A stretch of 64,000 bases of DNA from Lepidodermella squamata (lineage: Eukaryota; Gastrotricha). Location of the stretch: assembly GCA_047495785.1 (NCBI GenBank), contig JBLDXI010000013.1, forward strand, positions 124,001 through 188,000, read 5' to 3'. Within the stretch, counting starts at the first letter, position 1; every line of letters begins with the position of its first letter. A program made the translations under genes and the position numbers. Positions 35,161 through 44,849 of this stretch are shown here, piece after piece. The notes beneath the pieces are model-generated. The model was not told the origin of the DNA. It was given only the letters and a program-made list of their open reading frames with translations, and did not search any database.

Positions 35161-36122
35161 TCTAATTTCTGCTAGCAGCACGAGATCGAAAGTTGATATA
35201 GTGAGTAGTGACCTTGTCGACGGTCGAGTAATTTCGACGCCATCAGAGCTGCTAAGCCTGGTTTTGTGATCGGAGATCGGACGAGGATTTGGGATTTGTT
35301 TATCGAGCATTCGATGAGGGCAGGTGCTAGAGAGTGCAAATATTTCCAAACTAGAGTCATTTCGTGAATAAAGCGTTTCCCCTCGATTGGTAGTCAACCT
35401 AACTGCTAGAGGAGAGCGGCAGCATCGAACGAGTACCCAGCAAAAAACAACAAAAAAATGAGCTGAAACCATATAAGGACAAAGCAATTCATTTTCAATT
35501 TTGAATTTTGGCGGGTTCATTATTTTCCATAATCAATGAAACTTGGTAACTAAATTTTATCAACTATTGATATTAAGAAAACACATAGTTGAAAACGATT
35601 CGAAGCATTGTGTGCGCGACCTGTATTCGCTATTGTTTGTGAACGGCTGCGCCCTTGGTGTTTTTTTGTAGTGACATTATTTGCTGGCTAGCGTGAAACG
35701 TGAAACTCATAGGATCCCATCCTGCCGGAGTTGTGAATGGTATCTGTGATTCGTGATTGTACGCATCAACTGCTTTCACACAAAGGATTCACCATGAACA
35801 ATTTGATCGCCGAATGCTCATTTGGTAATGCTTGATGCTGACAGTTGCCTTGAAAGTAACACCTACTATTCCTTTGTTATCGAATTATCTGTGACGAACT
35901 TCGTGAAAGTTAGTGCCTTGGAGTGACTAGTTTTCAAATTTTACGTCTCAGTGTAGTATTCTCTTTTCTACATTGCATCCTTCCCATCAATCAATACTGC
36001 TAAAACCTAAAACATGTCTTCATTTAACCGTTGAGATATGAAACAATGTTTAAAGAGACTTGCTCTCTCTTATAGCCCTTATATTAATTTGATTAAATTT
36101 GTTTAATGATCGCTGCTGGGTA
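35161..36122. other. intergenic and 5' region of LSM14
   Basis: About 950 bp between the LINE remnant and the LSM14 start. No coding exon is supported. Sequence just before the start codon is T-rich with an AG at about 36074, consistent with a 5' UTR intron or trans-splice acceptor. Confidence 0.4.
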
Positions 36123-37850
36123 ATGGAAGGCTTCCAGAACGACTCATCTCAGCCCTGTGTATGCATCGGTAGCAAATTGCGATTGTTGTCGCAACTGAAA
36201 GTTCGGTATGAAGGAACTTTGTATTCCGTCGACACCGCCAAAAGCACTATAAGTTTGAAGAACGGTAGGAATTTTCCACCAGAATACATCAGATTGTTGA
36301 TAAGATTTATCTTTCTAGTCAAGACGTATGGTACTGAAGGCCGTAGTCCTGACGGCAATGAAGTTCCAGGCAGCGATGAAATCTTCGAAATTATCGTTTT
36401 CCGGGCTGCGGATATCTCTGAAATTTTCATGATCGAAGCTCCGACAGCAGTGAGCGTTGACCCAGCTATTGTTGATGTACGCCTTTTTTGCCCCAAAGTT
36501 TTTTTGTGACATTACTCTTTGTTATAGTATCAACAAACTCGCGAAAAACAGCTCGCGGCCAACGCTGGTGCATCTCAAAGAGACTTCACTTCCGGTCACA
36601 ATGTGACGTCAGGTTGGTAGTTCAGGTTTTAATTTCGGCTGTAACGCAACTTATGATATCTTGACCATACAGTTTCTGATTCCCGTGTTTCCACTCCAGG
36701 ACCCGAAAGTGTTCAAAGTGGTGATGTTCATCATGTACCTCGTCACGACGTCGGTCACGTCGGATCTAAAGCAGCTAACAAGGGTTGGGGCAACGAGAAT
36801 AATCGCAATAATGAACGTGATCATCAATCTGCATGGGGTCCTCGAAGCGGTCAATTTGACCGCCGAGCTGCTCCGGGTGACAACCGAAGGGAGCGCGAGG
36901 GTTACGGAGAGCGCAACGGACCCTATTCCGCTGTCGATCGCAAACCTCCAATGAATAACGGCAACGGTCGTGGATACCAAAATCATCAAGGTGGTCGAAG
37001 TGCCGGCTATGGCTACAGCAATGACGGGGCGCGGCCAAACACAGCCCGCCAACCCGGATATTATGGTGCTCAACAAGGAGGTTATCATGACCAGGAGCAC
37101 CGCCAAGCATACCGCTCAGGTGAGAATGGCGGTCGGACAGGATGGAGGGACCAGAGAGGCGGCGAGCGCTCAGATTTTCAACAACGCGGGGGACGAGACA
37201 ATGGTGCAGCGCCCCAGCGTGGCTATTTTAACCAGAGAGATGGAGGAGATGACAGGCACCAGGCTGTCCCTCAACAGCAACGTCGCCAGCAATTTAGCTC
37301 ACGCGACGCACCGCAGCAATCTCATGGACGCGGCCAGCCGCGCAAGGACCAACAAGGTGGCCAACGATCTCGTGATCGCGAGAACCCACGTGAACGCGAT
37401 CCTCAATCGAAAGATTCTAAGAATGTTCCTGAGTTCGATTTCGAAAAGGCTAATGAAGAATTCAGCAAGCTTGACCTCAGCCAAACCCCAGCCGCCGATA
37501 AGGAGGTTGAAGCGGGTAATGGATCGGAATCGGAAAACAAGGACGGTGCTGATTCAACTGAACCAACATATCAGAAGGATTCGTTCTTTGATGATATCAG
37601 CCGTGACAGCAGGTTTGCTTCATTGAATAGCCAAGTCTATGCATTTCATTCATTTTACTTTTTCAGACAAGCTCAGCGCCCAAAAACGAGTGAGCGCTCT
37701 CTCAACATGCAAACATTCGGCGCAGCTGCCACTCGGCGTCGGCCGGCGACGGGTCGATACTACAATCGCCGACCAGGAAACTGGACAGGTGCGGGAGGTT
37801 CGAACGGTGGCGAGGCCTCGACTAATGGTACCGCTCAGGTTTCGGCATAA
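36123..37850 (+). CDS. LSM14: LSM14/RAP55 (Trailer hitch, CAR-1) mRNP protein
   Basis: LSM14-family proteins are P-body and germ-granule components that bind DDX6 and repress translation. Exons 36123-36264, 36319-36476, 36528-36612, 36700-37612 and 37667-37850 give 493 residues. The N-terminal LSm domain begins CIGSKLRLLSQLKVRYEG and continues YSVDTAKSTISLKN, VKTYGTEGRS and DEIFEIIVFRAADI, ending near residue 100. A long Gly/Arg/Gln/Asn-rich region with RGG-like sites follows. Then come the FDF motif (VPEFDFEKANEEFSKLD), the FFD box (YQKDSFFDDIS) and the TFG box (SERSLNMQTFGAA), in the family order. ATG at 36123 is the first in frame near the LSm fold. A possible polyadenylation signal sits at 38663, implying a roughly 800-bp 3' UTR. 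Confidence 0.94.
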
Positions 37851-39402
37851 TGAAGCGCAGCAAAAGAGACCGTAATGAAGACATTGGAACTGACAAATAT
37901 TTCGAAGAGTTGATGTTGTGCTTTCGATTTGAAATGTGTTTTTTTCTATGTTTGACGTGTTTAATTGTGATTGTGAAGCCACAGTTGATCAGTCAGACAA
38001 TCTGAGCTATTGGAAGCAAAATTCTTGTCTCGTATTTTGAACATTATTATCGCGATCATCGTGTTCCAACAGTTGGACTACTCCTCATCGTCACAGTTTC
38101 TTCTTTATAAAATGACTGATGCTCGCGGTGTTGAGAAAGAGCGTTTATCTCTCACGCTCTTTCTTGCTTTGTGGTTCCCTCGCCTCCTTTCAGCTTGCAA
38201 CAGAATTTCTGATTTTTCTTTGTAAAACTATCTATATACGCTAGAGTGTACATTCTCGTCGCTTGTTTATATGTGTTTGTGCATTTCGTAAGAAGAGCTG
38301 GTTCAGAGAGAGCATCACAGCGTGCCACTGATCTTGACCGATATGGTGCCACGCCGCTGGCAGTCATTCATTTTTTTAGAATCGGGTAGGAGTGTGATAT
38401 TTACAAATTGTGTGCTCGTGATCGCGAGACCACTGACCTTTCTTATTAAAAAGTGTCTGCAGCCAAGTTTGGTCGTACTAATCTCGTCCGGTTAATTGTA
38501 TGCTTCGACAAGGGTCTTGTAGGACTACTTGTGACTCCTCATGCTGGCTGTGTTTTTACACGTAAAAAGCGTTATTTAGTGTAACCGGCAAAAAGCAAAC
38601 GACAGCAATCAACGATGGCGGATGAGATGTGCGTGCTGACGGTGTTGATCTATATGATTATAAATAAATGAAGATTTCGCAAAGCGAGAGTCATTTCTAC
38701 TTATATTCATGATGATGATGATAAAATTAATGAACCAAATCGCTGTTTTGATTGCGCTCGGTGGTCTTTTCTAGTACACATTGCTGCCCGACCTATCGGT
38801 TTCTTTTACAAAAATACATTCATATATAATCATAATTATAAATATATTTACCCATCATTCGTCTTCGTATAAGCCAGCCTATTCATTATAGTTGTTATTT
38901 TGCGTTCGGTTTTAAGCAGTGATAGGCGATCGGTTGGTGCCAACTTTTCTCTACCAATCTTCAAGTGATCGAATCATCAAGTAATAGCAATTAGAGCTGT
39001 TGTGTTTGTTGTTCCCTTGTATCGCCTCGTCATTATCAGTATCTTAAGACCTTTTAGATTAGGACGACTCAGCAATTATTTAGCTACGGTCTCGTATGAA
39101 GATGCAGGTATTCAGTATGTAAGCGCAACTCTTTGAAGCTTCTTGGACAGTGAACCTCGCGTTTAATGCTAAGACATGTTTACCATGATCGCTGCAACCT
39201 GAGGTTAATTGTCCGTGCACCGAGAGCTGTCTATTTTCTAATTTCGTCTGCGTCGTCGTCGAATTTATTGCTTCTATCCGTATGTCATATGACATTCGAT
39301 AATTGAATAATAAATCACTACATGTATGCATTGGGCTAGTTGTTTTTTGCATATTTTTGTTTTAAGTCGTTGTTCCTTAGAAGCAATAGAGTTATGTAAC
39401 AG
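37851..39402. other. LSM14 3' UTR and intergenic sequence
   Basis: About 1.5 kb with no supported exon. AATAAA at 38663-38668 is the best candidate end signal for LSM14. The sequence around 38780-38900 is AT-rich. The rest holds the ADAT1 upstream region. Confidence 0.45.
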
Positions 39403-41666
39403 ATGGTAAAGGAAGCTGAGCTGGCGTTTGACCTGGTTTTAGATACATATAGCAAACTTGGCAGCAAAGGTTTGTATCAATTGACATAGCGAAGACAATG
39501 GTAATATTATCTGGACAGGAAAACCTGTGAAAGACGAGGAGTGGACGCATTTAGCAGCTATCTTGGTTGAAATAACTGATGATGAGGGTAAGTTCAGCCC
39601 TCTCAACCACGTGATTTTCTAGCTAATTTCAAGCAGATGGAAGTAAGCACCTTGAGGTCGTCTCTTTGGGGACAGGTGGTTTTCGAAGTCAATAAGCAGC
39701 TATCATCACATTTCACTTTGAAGAGCAGGTACCAAGTGCATAGGTCGATCCAAGCTCATGTCTATTCGCAATGGTAGGTACCTAGTGGAATCTAAATTAT
39801 CAGGAAAAGTTATAAACTCATTTTTGTCTTTTTGCAGGTTCAGTGGTGCGTGACAGTCATGCAGAGGTAGTAGCCAGGCGCTGTTTCATTTTGTAAGTTA
39901 GTGTGAAGCTTTCAGAAGTTCATTGCAGTCTCAGATCGGAACCGAGCTCACTGAATTATTCTGTAGCACATATCTATAATTCTAAAACGAAATATTGGTT
40001 ATCATCAGGTATCTATACAGCTGCCTGCGAGATTTTTATAAAACAAATTCGAAGCAAACTATTCTTGAAGCCGATCAAAACGAGGACGGATCTTTGTCCC
40101 CAAGATGTCGGGTCAAACCGAACGTTCAATTTATTTTCTTGTTAACTCATGCGCCATGTAAGGCTTCTTCCAAGTCTACTATAATTTGACATTGTGCGTC
40201 AACTCTTTGAGGTGGAGACGCAGCTATTTTCGATAAGCCAGATGAATGCGATGTAGGCGATGATGTTGCCGCGAATGAAAGGGACCAGATCACTGGAGAG
40301 CCGAGTCAAAAACGACCCAAAGGCGAAGGTGATATATTCAGAACAGGAGCAAAAGTAGTTCCGGGTTCAAAAAAGCAAGATCCTCTTCTGCCGAAAAAGA
40401 AATATCATGTCACTGGCGTGCTTCGCACTAAGCCAGGTCGGGGTGATCCGACTCTTTCGATGTCTTGTTCAGACAAAATGCTCAAATGGCACTTACTCGG
40501 TATTCAAGGTTTTGTTTGTCGGAGAACTTCATCCATCTGGGTTAACCTATTTTCTTTCATCAAGGGTCATTACTATCCCATTTCATACCGCAGCCTATTC
40601 GATTTTCGCGCATTATATTTACCAAATGCCACATGGAAGAATCTGCCATCACACGAGCTCTATCAGTGACAAGGCTGGAAAATATGACAGGTTACACCGC
40701 CGAACAGGTATCGATTCCACCAATCGTTAAAATAGATCGCGACTTCGAATTCAGTCGTCATCGCATTGAGGCCATCGCAGGAAACAAAGCCAGACCATCA
40801 GCAACAAGTACATTAGCGTTGTAAGAGATCAATTTCAAGTCTGAATGTGTGATTTTTTAGGTTTGTGCTTCTGCCATGGCTACGAGAAAAACGATGTGTT
40901 AGTGGATGGGTTCAAGCTTGGTTTGACAAAGAAACAGTTGTCTCAACAGCGTTTTGCGTAAGCTAAATTACTAAGAAGTAGCTACGGCGCAGATTTGCCG
41001 CAAGCTGAAATGTTGGCATTCAGTTATTTGAGTTACCTACTTTACCTACTTTATAAAAACGGGGCTAATGCTCCACTGAAAATGAAAAAATCCCCCTTAC
41101 GACGAAATTGGTTCTTGAGTGATCGGCAGCATCAATTAATGAAAATCGATTAGATTTTAATTTCAAATTCAATGAAACATTAGTTGTTGATTCTTGATGG
41201 TTCACCTACAAAATTTTCTCCTTTATTGAAAACAATGCGAGGGATTTGGACCTAACTTTATTAAACCAAGATTAAATGTAGGGTCATGCCATATTTATTA
41301 TGTAATTCTGTATCAATAACTTAAATAACTTGAATTTTCTTATATCAAGATCATATATCAGCTCCTACAATTACTTGACCGAATTCATGCGATTAGCCAG
41401 TGAACTGGCGCCAGATGATCTGCAGAAAATGTTTCAGCAACCGTTGAACGACATTCGAACTTGGACATACGGTAAACGGTTTTAAACGAATTAAAAAAGA
41501 CGGATTTTTAACATGTATGTTTTTCATAGGAACGATAAAATGCCGCTCTGAGAGCTATTGTGACACCAGAAACAAACTGCTATCTACTGTGATGAAAGAT
41601 TGGCTTGTTAAACCTAAAGAATTGTATGATTTTCGACTGATTGAAGAAAATATGAAAAATAATTAA
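39403..41666 (+). CDS. ADAT1: tRNA-specific adenosine deaminase 1 (A37 of tRNA-Ala)
   Basis: ADAT1 deaminates A37 to inosine in eukaryotic tRNA-Ala and belongs to the ADAR-type deaminase family. Eleven exons join in phase to 439 residues: 39403-39469, 39519-39587, 39637-39675, 39729-39773, 39838-39892, 40009-40157, 40212-40508, 40565-40807, 40861-40957, 41350-41471 and 41530-41666. Key motifs are [16 protein letters not shown], the zinc/proton-shuttle box [20 protein letters not shown] with a zinc Cys, and [14 protein letters not shown] with another. GTGTKCIG is characteristic of ADAT1 rather than ADAR. The C-terminal part follows the family ([25 protein letters not shown]). Exons are unusually small for this window. 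Its stop lies 80 bp from the stop of the opposing minus-strand gene. Confidence 0.93.
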
Positions 41667-41746
41667 TATTCGAAATTTGCCGCTTCGCTCATTTATTGCT
41701 GTGATAATGCGAATACAAAACGGATACAAGCATCGAGCAGTCAGTT

Positions 41747-43251
41747 TTAATTTAGCGGTAGATCAGGAACGGCGAGTAAGAAGTCCATCACGGCAGAATT
41801 GCGCCATGCAAACAGCGTTATGCCAGCTTTGTATGATGCGGGAATCGATAAATAGGGCGTTACATTAGGATCGCCCGAGCCCAGGTGTCTAAAGGATTCT
41901 TCCCTCAACATGTTAACAACCTGCAAAAGAGTGAAGAAACTTAACGAGCATGAAATCGCTGGTCTGCATGAACTCACCTGTCCCAAAACATTAGCTTTAT
42001 CCCAGCCTGGAATGGCGCAAAGCAGTCTTAGATCATGCTCATCGCTCACGTTTGTTTCTGACGAGGAAGCCGAGGAAGATGGTTGATATCTGGATATTAC
42101 ATCGGCTCGACGAATCAACAAAGTCGAGTCGCTACTTAGCTGCGTTGCGAATACGCTCTCCTTGAATCCTGCTGGATTTGTCACTGTGTGAAGCAAAGCT
42201 GAAGAAGACAAATGAGACGAAGCCAAAGTCAAAATTTGCCCTGAACAAACGTTCTGACATGCCGACATGGGAAACAGCGAATACTACATCGTGATGCCAA
42301 GCGTCAGCTATCGGCGTGTTTTCACCCGGAAGGCTTTTTTGCAGGTTTATAGTTAAAACGGGTACAGCACCTTTGTTGATCCAAAAGCTGAGAAAGCGAT
42401 GCAACTGAAAACAACGCTGTGGCCATGTTGCGAAAAATCGACCGCCGATACATTGATGACTGATTTGGCACACCGCTAAATTCGAACAATAGATAACTAT
42501 TCAGAATCTCGAATTAATTTACAATTTAGAATATCAGTGGCAGTGCAGCCAGCGTTTGATCTAGATAAAAGATAACCAGGCAAAGGTGCACTCTCTGCTC
42601 GTCGCCGGATACCAACAACCTGAAGTGGAATTAAATTCATCATTATTTCATTTATAATATCTAATGTGGATGTAACCTGCGTCAGACGATGTTTGTCAAA
42701 GTTATCATAGCCGAGCATACACTAAACGGTAATTTGTATAAATTTGAAGAACTGAATATTGTTGAAAAATACAGCTATACTAACCAATGTCGCCCAAGTG
42801 GCTACAGCGCCACATGACGAAGGGCCGAAATCATTGTCCATTAAATGTGATGAAATAAAAGCCGATCTGTTACTTGACGCTTTGCAATCATTGCTGCAGC
42901 AACATTTCGACAAAAACATCAAGTAATTACGTTCGCCGCATGGCTGAAAAGACACAGACATGCAGAAGACACAATAAATGAAACAAATTATAGTCATTTA
43001 ACTCAATACCTCGTTACTTTTGGTCGTGGTATCGGGATTATGACAACTAAATAATCAAGATAAAATATTCTTTAACGGTGTGTGCACTCATGCTTTTGTG
43101 GAACTCACCAATTCACACCTAGGTACATGTTAAATTATTATTTTTGACGGATTTTTGACATCTGAAGCTGTACCCTACCTGAACTGCTGCTTTCTTCAGG
43201 GCGAACAACATCATTATCATTATCAATACCAGAATCCATCAATTCTTGGAA
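41747..43251 (-). CDS. unrecognised multi-exon gene, tail to tail with ADAT1
   Basis: I do not recognise the product. Several minus-strand blocks have good splice sites and long open reading: about 43251-43177 (ELMDSGIDNDNDVVRPEE), 42955-42788 (SHLMDNDFGPSSCGAVATW), 42717-42673, 42618-42531 (VVGIRRRAESAPLPGYLLSR), 42480 to about 42257 (SLPGENTPIADAWHHDVVF), a block ending at 41978 (STLLIRRADVISRYQ, LLCAIPGWDKANVLG) and the last exon 41920-41747 (LGSGDPNVTPYLSIPASY, ending PDLPLN). The joins at 42960 and 42170-42270 and a possible 37-bp intron at 42334-42370 are ambiguous, so no single protein can be stated. No membrane span or known motif is evident. The start was not found. Confidence 0.5.
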
Positions 43252-43319
43252 ATTTTCTATATAAAAAATTCATTCCATTGAATCATTACAACAATTTATT
43301 ACATTTCATCTTTGATTAA

Positions 43320-43480
43320 AGAAGCAATGCGCTACATAACATTACATAACATTACATTTTGGTTTGCCTGCTTGGGAAGCACTTTGCTTCTAGAGCAGTG
43401 ATTGGGAAGAAATTGCTTGGGAAGCATTTCATGGCGTGTGGAATCTGAAACAGCTTGGGAAGCACTACAATCCAAGCAAG
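43320..43480. repeat. TGCTTGGGAAGCA-type repeat, copy 1
   Basis: This segment carries several copies of the near-palindrome TGCTTGGGAAGCA, plus TTTTGGTTTGCCTGCTTG and GGAAGCATTTCATGGC. The same ordered words recur near 44250-44385. It sits immediately before a LINE 3' fragment. Confidence 0.6.
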
Positions 43481-43541
43481 TTATATTTATAGGATGAGGC
43501 TATAAGACTTTGAGGCAACAAGACAATAATTAGGCTATAAG

Positions 43542-43841
43542 ATGAGGCTACAAACCAAGCTGGTCTTCCAGTGCCACCATAACGAAGCGCCCGTCGAGCT
43601 AATCGAGCTATTCAAGCCAAAAACAGAGGTGAACCCTGTACTCCGCAGTTCCGATAACGGCAGCCTCAAAGCCACGCAGTCCGACAGTGCCACTCACGAT
43701 CGAACCTTCATCATCCGTGGTTCGAAGGCCTGGAGCAAGGCCGACCTCTTCATTCGCAAACATACCAGCTCGAAAGCCTGTCGCAGAGCCGCTTGCTTGC
43801 AGCAATTCTTCATCGAGCAGGTGTCTGAATGGACCAAATAG
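43542..43841 (+). pseudogene. LINE 3'-terminal ORF fragment
   Basis: One open frame reads LQTKLVFQCHHNEAPVELIE, LRSSDNGSLK, RTFIIRGSKAWSKADLF and ends QVSEWTK with a stop. This is the extreme C-terminus of CR1/jockey-like LINE ORF2 proteins, where a hydrophobic run, an R-x-F-x-x-RG-x-x-x-W motif and a final helix follow the RT domain. The upstream RT is missing, so this is a 5'-truncated copy. It looks like the natural continuation of the LINE type at 34.1-35.1 kb, and may be the same family. Confidence 0.6.
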
Positions 43842-43975
43842 ATCATAGCTCTATTTTTATAATTTATTTTTGTATCCCATTGTGCCTTTTCTGCGCCCAA
43901 CACCGAAGTACGGGTGACAGGTCTAACTTATCAACCCAAGCCCTGTTAAATCACCAGAATTGGTGTCAGGGTCTA

Positions 43976-43998
43976 ACATCCATCCATCCATCCATACA
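43976..43998 (+). repeat. CATC microsatellite
   Basis: Five tandem CATC units. It follows the LINE 3' fragment by about 130 bp and could be its tail. Confidence 0.6.
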
Positions 43999-44249
43999 AA
44001 ACTCATATAACGGTGAAACTCGCTTATTTAGCCGTGTTACCACGGGCTGCGGGCAACGGGCAACACGGAGCAAGGATAACAATGAAAAATTGATGAAAAA
44101 GCTTTTACTCCACCTCTGAATAGTAGGCATAGAAGGGTGAGTTCGATCGAGAAGCATTCGTTTGAAATCTAAAAATCTAATTCTTGTCTTGAATTGCAAT
44201 TTACTTGGATTGCTTTTGTGGTTCAGCGGTGAAAAGTGCGCAATCACTG

Positions 44250-44390
44250 CTTGGGAAGCAACTGTTTCCGTGATTGTTAAGCCATTTTGGTTTACCTGCT
44301 TGTAGAACAGGGATTGGGAAGTAGTTGCTCTGAAAGCAATTGCTTGGGCAGCATTTCATGGCATTATGGAATACGAAACGGCGAAGATCT
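44250..44390. repeat. TGCTTGGGAAGCA-type repeat, copy 2
   Basis: Second copy of the repeat at 43320-43480. It shares TGCTTGGGAAGCA, CCATTTTGGTTTACCTGCTTG, GATTGGGAAG and GCATTTCATGGC in the same order, about 900 bp downstream in direct orientation. It lies just before a second LINE 3' end. Confidence 0.6.
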
Positions 44391-44475
44391 CATAGAGGTC
44401 CATATCTCATAATATCACGATCACGATCACGATTTCTCCTCGCCCGGACGGACAACAGCTTCGGAGACAGCAAGA

Positions 44476-44840
44476 ATGAGAAGATGGCGCGCCTTCGGCC
44501 ACATCCTACGTCTACCGGCGACGACACCAGCGCAAGCCGCGATGGACCTGTATTTCCGAGCTGGTGGCCAACCCTACCTAGGCCGAGGCCTGACCACACT
44601 GCCAGAAGTGCTTGCCAAGGAAATAAGGGAAGCACACAATCATCTGAAAGTAACATATGAAGACCACAACTACGGGAAGCTTTGGTACCCTGATGTGGCT
44701 AGCGCCAAAGACATGGCGATGCTCCGAGATCTCGCCAGCAACCGCAACGGATGGCGGCGACTGACTGCCCGAATTTGTGCCTCCGCGTCGAAGGCGGCGA
44801 AACCCTCGCAAAGGGTGTAAAGCCGTAATCATCGTCATCA
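44476..44840 (+). pseudogene. RTE-like LINE 3' end fragment
   Basis: The frame starts MRRWRAFGHILRLPATTPAQ and runs 114 codons, including GRGLTTLPEVLAKEIREAH and NRNGWRRLTARI, before a stop. An R-x-x-FGH-x-x-R-x-P motif and the Trp-Arg ending are typical of the C-terminus of RTE and related LINE ORF2 proteins. A short (ATC)n-like run follows at 44826-44844, matching the simple-repeat tails of such elements. The catalytic RT is absent. It differs in sequence from the LINE fragment at 43.5 kb, so two LINE families are present. Confidence 0.65.
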
Positions 44841-44849
44841 TCATCGGAC

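Noticed and set aside
41930-42270. Proteasome assembly chaperone (PSMG1) as identity of the minus-strand gene beside ADAT1
   Set aside because: Only a loose resemblance over one short segment; the remaining exons do not fit that family.
43320-44390. CRISPR-like array suggested by repeated TGCTTGGGAAGCA
   Set aside because: The genome is eukaryotic, the spacing is irregular and the repeats diverge; a dispersed repeat or local duplication explains it.
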